Source: Candidatus Bathyarchaeota archaeon (GTDB lineage Archaea > Thermoproteota > Bathyarchaeia > Bathyarchaeales > DTEX01). From it: 36,039 nt of DNA. Under the pieces are notes generated by a model, which saw only the letters and a program-made list of their open reading frames with translations, was not told where the DNA came from and did not search any database. Positions 16,265-24,241 of the stretch are shown in pieces (within the stretch, counting starts at the first letter, position 1; each line of letters opens with the position of its first letter). Location: NCBI GenBank assembly GCA_018396995.1, contig JAGTQB010000014.1, forward strand, positions 1 to 36,039, written 5' to 3'. The position numbers were made by a program, and so were the translations under genes.

Positions 16265-17191
16265 TCATCTGTGTTCAAATATGTCCCTATATTGGGGCAC
16301 AACGTCAGCCATAAAGTCTCTCATCCCCTCTAGAGTTTTTGGATGTCTAACCATATCCCTTAAAACTTCAAAGGGAACCGTGACTATATCGACACCAATC
16401 TCGGCAACCTCCCTAACCTGCCTAGCATTCCTAATGCTTGATGCAATCACTTGAGCCTTAAAATTATATGTCTTGAAGATCCTCACTATTTTGGCGACAA
16501 GATCTACGCCGCTAATAATTCCATTGTCCTGGGTTTCTTGATCAAGTTTCCTTATATCTTGGCTCTTATAGGCATCAATCACAGAGCCATATTGAGATGC
16601 ATGTTCATTAAGCTTCAGGTCCCGTATCCTGCTGAGTAAGTTATAATCGAAGTAGTCCTCTTTTCTATAATCAATTCCAGTTTTCATACCCATCTTCACC
16701 CTAATGTAATCATCTATTCGACCCGCGAAGGGGCTTACGTATCTTGCACCAGCCTTCGCCGCTAAAATTGCCTGCTCTGGCGTCATGACCAATGTACAGT
16801 TCACTGGTATTCCCTCTCTATCCAGCTGCCTTATAGCTTTAAGGCCATCGAAATCCAAATCATCGCCCTCATTTAGGCTTGGGTTTACAGGTATCTTTAT
16901 GACAACCTCGCCATATGGACTAAACTTTTCATACAATATCCTAGCTTGCTTAATCATCTCCTCAGCCCTCACGCCTATCACCTCTAAACTTACTGGCCCC
17001 GGAACAGTCCTAAGGATCTCTTTAATATAGTCCTCCATCGACACCTTTCCGCCCCTCTTCTCTACAGCTTTCCTAATTAGTGTAGGGTTAGTTGTAGCTC
17101 CATCTATGATACCCCATTCACAAGCACGCCTTATCTCATCAAGGTCTGCTGAATCAATAAATATCTTCAGGGAAAACACCCCCCGAAACAA
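16265..17191 (-). CDS. Transaldolase / fructose-6-phosphate aldolase-like protein
   Basis: A TIM-barrel aldolase of the transaldolase family, 308 residues from the longest start. KIFIDSADLDEIRRACEWG opens the barrel, GATTNPTL (31-38) carries the conserved Thr-Asn, VVIKIPV places the Schiff-base lysine at K99, and NCTLVMTPEQA and RYVSPFAGRIDDY follow. At about 300 residues it is longer than MipB/FSA (about 215) because of an insertion after the SPFAGR motif. It would act on C3/C6/C7 sugar phosphates. The start is unclear: TTG 17191, GTG 17179, or CTG 17170 directly before KIFIDSAD. It is last in a three-gene minus-strand set with radical SAM and DUF2148, about 14 bases after the latter. Confidence 0.8.
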   Translation of the reverse strand: MFRGVFSLKIFIDSADLDEIRRACEWGIIDGATTNPTLIRKAVEKRGGKVSMEDYIKEILRTVPGPVSLEVIGVRAEEMIKQARILYEKFSPYGEVVIKIPVNPSLNEGDDLDFDGLKAIRQLDREGIPVNCTLVMTPEQAILAAKAGARYVSPFAGRIDDYIRVKMGMKTGIDYRKEDYFDYNLLSRIRDLKLNEHASQYGSVIDAYKSQDIRKLDQETQDNGIISGVDLVAKIVRIFKTYNFKAQVIASSIRNARQVREVAEIGVDIVTVPFEVLRDMVRHPKTLEGMRDFMADVVPQYRDIFEHR

Positions 17192-17205
17192 TTAGGGAAG
17201 AACTT

Positions 17206-17784
17206 TTACTTAGAGGTTATTGGCCAAATCCTATCAAAGTATATATTCTTTCCTCTGGCTGAGAGGGGTATGCCAAGTATTATTGTGGCATCTGGTATTA
17301 AATTCATCTTCATTGCCGCTGTTCCAACCCGATACATAACTCTATTGTCAATGTTTAGGATACTGGCAATCTTCACAGCGGATCCTATAGCTATGCCGAA
17401 GTTTATGGCCTTAAAGATGCATGTGGGTCCTTTAAAGTCATGCCCAGACCTTTTCTCCATTCCATCAAATTCCTTACAGTCCTTGTAGCCACATGCTCCG
17501 CAATTTAAGCCTGTACTTTTATCTCCCTTAACCCCTATCAAGAAAACAGCCTCTGAATCCCTAACGTTCTTTGCATCCCGCTTAAATAGATCTATTTTTC
17601 TTTCCTCCGCTATCTCCTCCATCACCTTGGCTATAGCATTCTTCTCCTCACCATAAACAATCAGTGTAAAAATATCGTTTATGCCATAAGCCTTCGGCGC
17701 AGTTCTAGCGGCAACCTGCATAAACCTTGCGGCATCAAAAATAGCTTGCCTCTCTCCCTCCTCACTTCTAATAATCGGGCTCAC
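17206..17784 (-). CDS. DUF2148 ferredoxin-like domain protein
   Basis: A 192-residue protein with the DUF2148 cysteine pattern GLNCGACGYKDC followed by a fourth Cys in GPTCIFK, forming a probable [4Fe-4S] site, within otherwise soluble alpha/beta sequence (IAIGSAVKIASILNIDNRVMY). Its function is not established. The GTG start at 17784 directly abuts the TAA of the radical SAM gene, with GGAGGAG six bases before it, so translation is coupled. It may supply electrons or a cluster to the adjacent radical SAM enzyme; this is inferred from neighbourhood only. Confidence 0.8.
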   Translation of the reverse strand: MSPIIRSEEGERQAIFDAARFMQVAARTAPKAYGINDIFTLIVYGEEKNAIAKVMEEIAEERKIDLFKRDAKNVRDSEAVFLIGVKGDKSTGLNCGACGYKDCKEFDGMEKRSGHDFKGPTCIFKAINFGIAIGSAVKIASILNIDNRVMYRVGTAAMKMNLIPDATIILGIPLSARGKNIYFDRIWPITSK

Positions 17785-18834
17785 TTAACACTCCTCCACC
17801 CGATCATAAGATTTACCAGCAATAATATAGTCTATGCCTATCTGCGCCATGATCTCCATAATATCCCTTTGTGAGGGTTTTCTCGGGAAGTTGTATATTG
17901 GGCCACGTGGCTCCTCGTTATAGTATGGTCTATTGCAGCCTGGGCAACCCGATGTCAAAAATGGCTCCCCGGAAAGAATTATCTTTTTTAGGTCTTCCCC
18001 CGAGATGCCGAAATCTATCAGCCGCCCATTCTTAAATCTCATTTTCTCATATCGTCCTAGAGAGCGTGTTATAATATAGTGGGCCACTTGAATCCTCCTA
18101 TATGAGTCGATCGGCGGCCTTGGATAATTCGCCATTCTTGTTCCAGGTATAGGCGTGAAGGCAAATACTGCTGGGAATACTCCCATATCATGGCATTTTT
18201 GAACCATATAGATAAATTCCTTCTCACTCTCACCTAAACCAGCTATTAGATGCGTTGTAACCCTGCCTCTACCAAGAACTTGGAGAGCGCTCCTCAGGGC
18301 CTCGAGGTGTCTGTCCCAGCGATATGGGCCCCCAGCTCCCTCACCCTTAACCTCAGAGAATATTTTTTCTGTGGCTGCATCTAATGCTATGCTCACCCTA
18401 TCGACACCAGCCTCCGCCAGCATTCTGATCCCCGTTGGGTTAAGGGGTTGGCATGAAACGGATATCGGAACATAACATTCGCTGTGAATACTTTTAACCA
18501 GTGATAGTATGTCATCCTGAACTCCGGGATAGTTTAGCGCTTGGATGCATACCCTCTCTATCTTACCATCCTCAAATGCCCTTTTAATGCCAGCTGTAAC
18601 ATCTTTAACCTCAAAGTCCGGCCATATAACCCTTGAGAGCATATCCGTTCTAGAGCTACTGCCCCTCGCCTGCGGGCAGAAAGCACAGTTCGCGGTGCAG
18701 CGTCCCTCAAAGTATGTGAGGAGATACGCTGTTGTTGGCTCAGCGTTAATTTTCCCCTCGCCCAGACCCAACACTATAGCTGTTCCAAGCGAAACCCTAA
18801 CCCTCTTAACCCTATCCCCTGAACTCACCGCCAT
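17785..18834 (-). CDS. Radical SAM protein, biotin synthase-related; candidate half of archaeal lipoyl synthase (LipS1/LipS2)
   Basis: A 349-residue radical SAM enzyme. The cluster motif CTANCAFC (C46, C50, C53) binds the SAM [4Fe-4S] cluster, and ARGSSSRTDMLSR and ISVSCQPLNPTG follow in the TIM barrel. The C-terminal motif SGCPGCNRPYYNEEP (C297, C300) looks like an auxiliary cluster site. It resembles the biotin synthase-related COG2516 group. Archaeal lipoyl synthase is made of two such biotin-synthase-like proteins (LipS1 and LipS2), and a second one lies at 21352. True BioB is unlikely because no biotin genes are near. ATG at 18834 with AAGGTG upstream. Which LipS it might be, and whether it is one, is not settled by sequence reading. 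Confidence 0.7.
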   Translation of the reverse strand: MAVSSGDRVKRVRVSLGTAIVLGLGEGKINAEPTTAYLLTYFEGRCTANCAFCPQARGSSSRTDMLSRVIWPDFEVKDVTAGIKRAFEDGKIERVCIQALNYPGVQDDILSLVKSIHSECYVPISVSCQPLNPTGIRMLAEAGVDRVSIALDAATEKIFSEVKGEGAGGPYRWDRHLEALRSALQVLGRGRVTTHLIAGLGESEKEFIYMVQKCHDMGVFPAVFAFTPIPGTRMANYPRPPIDSYRRIQVAHYIITRSLGRYEKMRFKNGRLIDFGISGEDLKKIILSGEPFLTSGCPGCNRPYYNEEPRGPIYNFPRKPSQRDIMEIMAQIGIDYIIAGKSYDRVEEC

Positions 18835-18904
18835 AAGTTACACCTTTCACACAATCTTCATATTAATGATCCCTCAAATAATAGCATTAATGGGGGCGTA
18901 CCTA

Positions 18905-19771
18905 ATGTATATTGTTTTTTCAGAGAAGTGTCTCGAGTACTGGAGCCCCGGGCACCCAGAGTCGCCTGATAGAGTATATCAAACATATAAGTTACTGGCT
19001 GAGAAGGGCTATAAGTTCATTCAGCCAGAACCCTGCAGCGAAGAAGACCTGCTCTTAGTTCACAGCGAAAACTATGTTAAGACTATAAGAGAGGGGTTGT
19101 TCTTTGATCCTGATACGCCGTCTCTTCCGGGGATATACGAGTACGCCAAGCTTGCTGCTGGAGCCGCATTAAAAAGCATGGAGATAGCCTTAGGCGGTGA
19201 ATTTGCTTTCTCTTTAATGAGACCCCCAGGACATCATGCTGGCGTGAATGGAAGGGCTCTCGGCGCACCTACGCTCGGATTCTGTTACTTTAATAATGTT
19301 GCGATTGCATGTAAGAAAGCGCTACATAAAGTAAATAGGGTTGCGATAGTAGATATAGACTGTCACCATGGCAATGGGACGCAGGAGATATTTCAAGGTG
19401 ACCCTCATGTTCTATTTGTCTCCCTCCATAGAGTTGGGGTATACCCCGGAACTGGAATGACGTCCAGTGGAAACTGCCTAAATTATCCATTCATGTGGGC
19501 TGTTGGTGACGATGAGTACCTTAAGATTTTGGGTAAGGCTTTAGAGGAGGTTACTAAGTTTGACCCCGATTTAATAGCTGTTTCAGCCGGGTTCGACACA
19601 TACAAGTATGATCCAGTATGTTCTATTGGCTTAAGCATGGATGCATATATTAAAATAGGGAAGATGATTGCTAGCCTCGATAGGAAAACGTTTGCCGTTC
19701 TGGAGGGAGGGTACGGAAGAGATATGCCGCAATGCGTTTTAAACTTTCTGAGGGGACTTGAGTTGAAGTAG
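18905..19771 (+). CDS. HDAC-like deacetylase / acetylpolyamine amidohydrolase
   Basis: A 288-residue Zn amidohydrolase of the histone deacetylase/acetoin utilisation superfamily. It has MRPPGHHAG (H110 and H111), VDIDCHHGNGTQ with ligands D152 and H154, AGFD with D231, and a C-terminal LEGGYG. The start is ATG 18905, at the conserved YIVFSEKCL opening, with a GGGGGCG site; the ATG at 18890 is an alternative. Longer starts would run over the divergent radical SAM gene. Archaeal members deacetylate acetyl-lysine, acetylpolyamines or other amides. The gene lies 47 bases before deoxyhypusine synthase on the same strand, which makes a polyamine- or hypusine-related substrate attractive but unproven. 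Confidence 0.88.
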   Translation: MYIVFSEKCLEYWSPGHPESPDRVYQTYKLLAEKGYKFIQPEPCSEEDLLLVHSENYVKTIREGLFFDPDTPSLPGIYEYAKLAAGAALKSMEIALGGEFAFSLMRPPGHHAGVNGRALGAPTLGFCYFNNVAIACKKALHKVNRVAIVDIDCHHGNGTQEIFQGDPHVLFVSLHRVGVYPGTGMTSSGNCLNYPFMWAVGDDEYLKILGKALEEVTKFDPDLIAVSAGFDTYKYDPVCSIGLSMDAYIKIGKMIASLDRKTFAVLEGGYGRDMPQCVLNFLRGLELK

Positions 19772-19818
19772 TGCATAACGGCTTTAAACAAATATAGTTT
19801 TTGCGTGAGGAGAGGGTT

Positions 19819-20769
19819 ATGATAGTTGAGGATAACGCCGTTAGGGATTATAGGCTTTATGAGGGGATAACTGTAAACGACCTTATTGAGCAGATGAGAT
19901 TTGCTTGGGGCTTTACAGCTGGGAAGGTTGTGGCTGGGATAGATATATTGGAGGAGATGATCCTCGATAAGGAGTGCCTTAAGTTCCTTTCCTTCCCAGC
20001 ATGTATAGTTGCTACGGGGACGAGAGGAGTAGTTGTTGAGATGGTTAAGCGCCGCCTCATAGACGTAATCGTGACGACCTGCGGCACCCTCGACCACGAT
20101 TTAGCGAGGAGCTGGAGAAGTTATTACCGCGGATCATTTGAGATGGATGATGTGGAGCTACATAGAATGGGGGTAAACAGGCTTGGAAACATATTGATAC
20201 CGAGCGAGAGCTATGGTGTGATAATTGAAGAGAGAATGAATAAGCTTCTCACAGACCTCTGGGATAGCGGTATCAGGGAGATCTCAACGAAGGAGCTCTG
20301 TTGGGCAATAGGTTCAAAGATGTGTAATGAGGATTCTATACTCTACTGGGCGGCAAAGAATAATATACCAGTCTATGTGCCCGGAATCACTGATGGAGCC
20401 GTAGGCTACCAGATATGGTTATTCTCTCAGGATCATAAAATGAGGATAGATGTGCTTAAGGACGAGCAAGAGTTAAACGATATGGTTTTTAGCGCTAAGC
20501 GCACTGGGGCGCTGATAATTGGCGGTGGGATCTCTAAGCACCACGTAATATGGTGGAATCAGTTTAGGGGAGGGTTAGACTATGCTGTTTATATAACTAC
20601 TGCAGTTGAGTGGGATGGAAGCCTCTCCGGGGCGAGGGTTCGTGAAGCCATTTCATGGGGGAAGGTTAAGGAGACTGCGAGACACGTAACCATTGAGGGG
20701 GATGCAACGCTAATACTCCCATTAATTATGGCGGCGCTAATACAGAGAATCTCAAAAGGCAGATGTTGA
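19819..20769 (+). CDS. dys: Deoxyhypusine synthase
   Basis: A 316-residue enzyme that transfers the aminobutyl group of spermidine (NAD-dependent) to a lysine of aIF5A. Key regions are VATGTRGVVVEM and VTTCGTLDHDLARSW, NIPVYVPGITDGAVGYQ, GGGISKHHVIWWNQ, and AISWGKVK, where K282 matches the enzyme-intermediate lysine. The ATG at 19819 is preferred because GAGGAG lies six bases before it; the TTG at 19801 would add six residues. It follows the HDAC-like gene. Haloarchaeal DHS may use agmatine instead of spermidine, so the SpeB-family enzyme at 1527 could matter for the substrate. The end coincides with a 28-base palindrome. Confidence 0.95.
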   Translation: MIVEDNAVRDYRLYEGITVNDLIEQMRFAWGFTAGKVVAGIDILEEMILDKECLKFLSFPACIVATGTRGVVVEMVKRRLIDVIVTTCGTLDHDLARSWRSYYRGSFEMDDVELHRMGVNRLGNILIPSESYGVIIEERMNKLLTDLWDSGIREISTKELCWAIGSKMCNEDSILYWAAKNNIPVYVPGITDGAVGYQIWLFSQDHKMRIDVLKDEQELNDMVFSAKRTGALIIGGGISKHHVIWWNQFRGGLDYAVYITTAVEWDGSLSGARVREAISWGKVKETARHVTIEGDATLILPLIMAALIQRISKGRC

Positions 20770-20788
20770 GAGCATGCTCTCAACATCT
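20761..20788. terminator. Perfect 28-base palindrome on two convergent stop codons
   Basis: The 14-base arm AGATGTTGAGAGCA is followed directly by its exact complement with no spacer. It spans the TGA of deoxyhypusine synthase (20767-20769) and most of the TAG of the convergent C_GCAxxG_C_C gene (20787-20789). A bidirectional terminator is the simplest reading, with CTCTTTACCTGCTCTTTT following on the plus strand and CCTTTTGAGATTC on the minus. The TGCTCTCAACA arm could instead be a protein-binding site. Confidence 0.6.
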
Positions 20789-21299
20789 AGCTCTTTACCT
20801 GCTCTTTTATACTCTTGTCCTCTAACAGTATTTCAACAACCCACTTAGCCACCTTACCAGCAATGTCAGTACATTTATCTAAGCGTCCACCCATCTCCTC
20901 AAACTTTTTATAATCCTCTGAGTCCCAGAGGTTAAATGATCTCCCGAAAATCTTTGTTTGAACATCATTACAGACGCAGCTACCAAACTCTTTAACGAAT
21001 TTATCGTAGAGCTCTTTCGCCTTAACATATGATTTAAGGAATCTACCCTTATCCATATCTTCTAGGCTTCTGCCATAAAATATCCCGAGAGCTAAAACTC
21101 CTCCGGAGAGAGCGCCGCATGTTCCATTCCCGCTTAGTCCGAGACCTCCGGCTAAAGCATGCGCAGACTTGATGACGATTTCTATACCCTTAAGATTGAG
21201 CACCTCATATATAGCCCTTAAGACCGCTTGTGGACAACTCCCGTACATAGCCTCATACTTGAAAGCTAGGTTATAAGCCATTTCAGCCTCTTCACTCAT
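20787..21299 (-). CDS. C_GCAxxG_C_C family redox protein
   Basis: A 170-residue protein with the spaced cysteines that name the family: C22 (YGSCPQAV), C61 within GNGTCGALSGG, the C108-x-C110 pair (GSCVCND) and C143. Such proteins are small, helical and predicted to bind a cluster or do thiol redox chemistry, and their substrate is not known. The ATG at 21299 is chosen because GGTGGG lies six bases upstream; a GTG six codons earlier is an alternative. It ends on the shared palindrome opposite deoxyhypusine synthase and diverges from the radical SAM gene at 21352. Confidence 0.85.
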   Translation of the reverse strand: MSEEAEMAYNLAFKYEAMYGSCPQAVLRAIYEVLNLKGIEIVIKSAHALAGGLGLSGNGTCGALSGGVLALGIFYGRSLEDMDKGRFLKSYVKAKELYDKFVKEFGSCVCNDVQTKIFGRSFNLWDSEDYKKFEEMGGRLDKCTDIAGKVAKWVVEILLEDKSIKEQVKS

Positions 21300-21351
21300 G
21301 CCAAGCCCACCAAACACTTATAATGCTACCAACAAATAATTTAGTCTTAAC

Positions 21352-22347
21352 GTGAAAAATGTTGCTGTGGGGGAAATGAATATCTCGAGAGATGAATTAG
21401 AAAGGGCTAGAGAGTTAAGTTGGAAATCTTTTGGCAAGGTGATACATTTTTATGTACCGGGCTTCACATATTACTATAACAAGTACTTCAAATCTTCTCC
21501 ACTAATCTTCCCATCCATATCCATTACCGGCTCCTTTTGCTCCCTCAAATGCGAGCACTGCGGCGGCACGATTCTTAGGACGATGATCCCCGCCACAACA
21601 CCAAGCAAGCTGCTAAAGGTTTGCTCGGAGCTTAAGGAGCATGGTGCTATTGGCTGTCTGATAAGTGGGGGGTGCCTGCCAAATGGCTCCGTTCCAATAG
21701 ATAGGTTCATAGATGCCATATCAGAGGTTAAGAGAAGATTTGGGCTAACTATTGTTGTGCACACGGGCTTAATAAACTTTGAGACCGCCAAAAAACTTAA
21801 GGATGCCGGTGTAGACGCCGTTTCCGTCGACATAATAGGCTCTAATGAGACTATAAGAGAAATTTATCATCTTAGCTGCGGCATAGAAAAGTATGCTGAG
21901 ACGCTTGAAGCATTGAAGAAGGTTGAGATACCATTCACACCACATGTCCTCATAGGTTTACATTATGGCAATATTAAGGGTGAGGTTGAAGCGCTAAAAC
22001 TAATATCAAGGTATGATCCATCAGCCCTAATACTTATAGTATTCTTTCCAATAAGGGGCACGAGAATGGAGTCTATTAAGCCCCCACCCCCGGAAGCAGT
22101 GTTAGACATATTATCGAAGGCGAGACTCCTGATGCCGAAGGTTCCAATAGCCCTTGGATGCGCAAGGCCTAAGGGGCAACATAGGGTTAAGACAGATGTA
22201 TTGGCTGTGGAAGCCGGAGTTAATGCAATAGCCTTTCCAAGTCTAGAGGCTATAGAGAGAGCAAAAGAGCTAGGATTAGAAACAAGGTTCTCGCAAGTCT
22301 GCTGCTCCCAAATTTATAGAGACGCTCACCTTAAAGCTCCGGAATAA
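21352..22347 (+). CDS. Second biotin synthase-related radical SAM protein; candidate half of archaeal lipoyl synthase (LipS1/LipS2)
   Basis: A 331-residue radical SAM protein with CSLKCEHC (C63, C67, C70), GCLISGGCLPNGSVPIDRF, VVHTGLINFETAKKLKDAGV and VSVDIIGSNETIREIYHL, and a terminal cysteine pair (SQVCCSQ, C317 and C318) that could ligate an auxiliary cluster. It resembles the biotin-synthase-homologue COG1856 group, complementary to the COG2516-like protein at 17785. Two such proteins jointly form the archaeal lipoyl synthase in Thermococcus. No BioB partner genes are near. The GTG start at 21352 has no clear Shine-Dalgarno, and an ATG at MNISRDEL (21376) is a possible later start. Confidence 0.7.
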   Translation: MKNVAVGEMNISRDELERARELSWKSFGKVIHFYVPGFTYYYNKYFKSSPLIFPSISITGSFCSLKCEHCGGTILRTMIPATTPSKLLKVCSELKEHGAIGCLISGGCLPNGSVPIDRFIDAISEVKRRFGLTIVVHTGLINFETAKKLKDAGVDAVSVDIIGSNETIREIYHLSCGIEKYAETLEALKKVEIPFTPHVLIGLHYGNIKGEVEALKLISRYDPSALILIVFFPIRGTRMESIKPPPPEAVLDILSKARLLMPKVPIALGCARPKGQHRVKTDVLAVEAGVNAIAFPSLEAIERAKELGLETRFSQVCCSQIYRDAHLKAPE

Positions 22348-22358
22348 AAATTCCTTTA

Positions 22359-22868
22359 TCAAAGGGGTTCTGCAGAGATCTTTTCCCCAATCCTATAGAA
22401 TATCTTTCCAGAGTAGTGGAGAACTGGCTTAAAGTCTACTTTATTTACATGCTCCTCAACAACTCTACCGATGACGAGATAATGGTCTCCGAATCTCTCC
22501 ATGAGCTCAACAGTGCATTCGAGCTGAACTGGGCAGCCCCTTATCCTTGGTGGCCGAACCTTTAAGCTCCTTTCAACTTCAAGCCCGGCTAAAGTAAACT
22601 TATCAACGTTTCTGCCAGACCTCGTGCCGCATATCCATACCTCTTTAAGCATCCTTTCATCCGGGATATTTACAACAAATTCCCTAACTTCATTAAGATT
22701 TTTGAAGGTATATCTCTCCGGAGCTACTGAAAATGCCAAGTACTTGGGTTCAAAACTGATCGGCATTAGAAAGGAGAATGATGCAACATTAGGTTTTCCA
22801 TCCTTATCGCAAGTGGTTATGAGAGCTGTCATCCTAGGGAACATAAGTTTACTAATGGTCTCAACCAT
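22359..22868 (-). CDS. Flavin reductase-like (flavoredoxin) FMN-binding protein
   Basis: A 169-residue split-barrel flavoprotein. The N-terminal PRMTALITTCDKDGKPNVAS and ISFEPKYLAFSVAPERYTFKNL match the FMN-binding region of the flavin reductase-like family, and VNIPDERML with an LVIGRVVEEHV strand follows. Members reduce flavin or pass electrons in low-potential chains (flavoredoxin), and the partner here is not known. The ATG at 22868 lies one base after the antiporter stop, so it is the second gene of that operon. The convergent radical SAM gene ends 11 bases away. Confidence 0.88.
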   Translation of the reverse strand: MVETISKLMFPRMTALITTCDKDGKPNVASFSFLMPISFEPKYLAFSVAPERYTFKNLNEVREFVVNIPDERMLKEVWICGTRSGRNVDKFTLAGLEVERSLKVRPPRIRGCPVQLECTVELMERFGDHYLVIGRVVEEHVNKVDFKPVLHYSGKIFYRIGEKISAEPL

Positions 22869-22869
22869 A

Positions 22870-24129
22870 TTAGAAAATATGTCTCCTTCTATACATAAGG
22901 GTTTCTTGCTTATGCAAACCTTTTCTACTAACTAAGTATTTCCTCAGAGTTATTGGCGTTAGTGCTGTTATCGCGTTATTTATAATGATCGTGTTTGTCA
23001 CAATTAGCGGATACATAGGTGCAAGGGGGTTCTGTAGCTCCAACATCTTATTATAGACTAGTAGACTTATAGTAGCATTAGCCAGCCCAGTCCCACACAT
23101 TAGAGTCATGAAACCCCTATACCTGCAAAGTGGATAACCGCGGATTAATATTCTGGTAGCTAGGTATCGAAGTGTAAGATTAATAATTATTATGACCACG
23201 GCAACAATGAGACCATAAGTTGACGGAGAATAAATTAGCCCCAATATCACGAGGAAGAAGGATCTTATTAGAAATACCATCTCGTCCTGAAACCTCCTTA
23301 TGTTCTCAATGACTTTTGAAATGGATTTCGCATTTATCTTGATTCCCAACCTATTCGCCATCTCATAGTTCCCAAGGATTAATCCAAAGAGCAATGCTGA
23401 GAGGGAGCCGCTCCCCCCAAGGAACTCTGTACCGGAATAACAGAAGAATAATGCCGCGATGGTAAGAATATATACATACTCTTGGTTATATATGGCGTTC
23501 AAAATTTTTATCCAGAGAAGCCCCAAGAGGAAACCACAAAATATTCCTATTGCAAACTCCGATACCAGCGCAGATGCTATGTTTTGAAGATTGACGCTGC
23601 CCTGAAGATATATCTTTAAAAAACTCATTACTAAAATTATGTTGAGGACATCTGAGACGACGGATTCTAGTGAAAGCATCGTCTTAACCTCATCGGGCAC
23701 GTTAAGCTTAGACAATAGTGGCACAATTATAACAGAGCATGTACCAGCCATCATTGAGCCCAGTATCATTGCTTCAATCCAGCTGAACCTTAGAAAAATA
23801 TGCCCAAAGAATGAAACAAATAATATTGCAAAGGTTACGTAAAGGAAGCCCAGAGCTGCCGCCGTTATACTTAGTGACAACACCTCATGAATCCTCATTG
23901 ATAACCCACCTTGAAACAGAATTAATGTTAATGCGAGAGAGCCGAAAAACGGTGTTAATGGTAGGAGCTCTTTTGGTGAGATTATATTGAGCAGAGGGCC
24001 GAAAACAACTCCAATCAATATTAGGAATAGTGAGTCGGGAATCCCTGACTTCTTGAAGATAATGCTTGTTATAAAACCAGCTAACATTATTATGCCAGCT
24101 AAAGCAAAAGCTACGGCAGTCTCAGACAA
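22870..24129 (-). CDS. Na+/H+ (cation/proton) antiporter, CPA family
   Basis: A 419-residue protein with about 12-13 membrane helices and no soluble regulatory domain, so it is close to the minimal antiporter length. The ion-site helix reads SLESVVSDVLN (E155, S159, D160). The usual CPA1 ND pair is SD here and the CPA2 DD is absent, so D160 is the single probable ion-binding carboxylate. FQGGLSMRI (72-80) is also typical. Function in pH and sodium homeostasis is expected. The TTG start at 24129 has a GAGGGGGA tract just before it. A TATA-like box (GCTATAAACT on the minus strand, 24162-24171) lies upstream. Confidence 0.88.
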   Translation of the reverse strand: MSETAVAFALAGIIMLAGFITSIIFKKSGIPDSLFLILIGVVFGPLLNIISPKELLPLTPFFGSLALTLILFQGGLSMRIHEVLSLSITAAALGFLYVTFAILFVSFFGHIFLRFSWIEAMILGSMMAGTCSVIIVPLLSKLNVPDEVKTMLSLESVVSDVLNIILVMSFLKIYLQGSVNLQNIASALVSEFAIGIFCGFLLGLLWIKILNAIYNQEYVYILTIAALFFCYSGTEFLGGSGSLSALLFGLILGNYEMANRLGIKINAKSISKVIENIRRFQDEMVFLIRSFFLVILGLIYSPSTYGLIVAVVIIIINLTLRYLATRILIRGYPLCRYRGFMTLMCGTGLANATISLLVYNKMLELQNPLAPMYPLIVTNTIIINNAITALTPITLRKYLVSRKGLHKQETLMYRRRHIF

Positions 24130-24241
24130 TCCCCCTCATCCCATAATCTTAAAAAGAGAAGTTTATAGCATAAATATCTTCTAAAAATCTCGGAAATCCG
24201 AAACTTAGAAATATCCTTCAAAAACATAATATCGAATTAAT

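Noticed and set aside
18545-18904. N-terminal extension of the HDAC-like frame by about 120 residues
   Set aside because: It lies antisense over the conserved start of the radical SAM gene. The HDAC domain begins at the ATG at 18905 with a plausible ribosome site.
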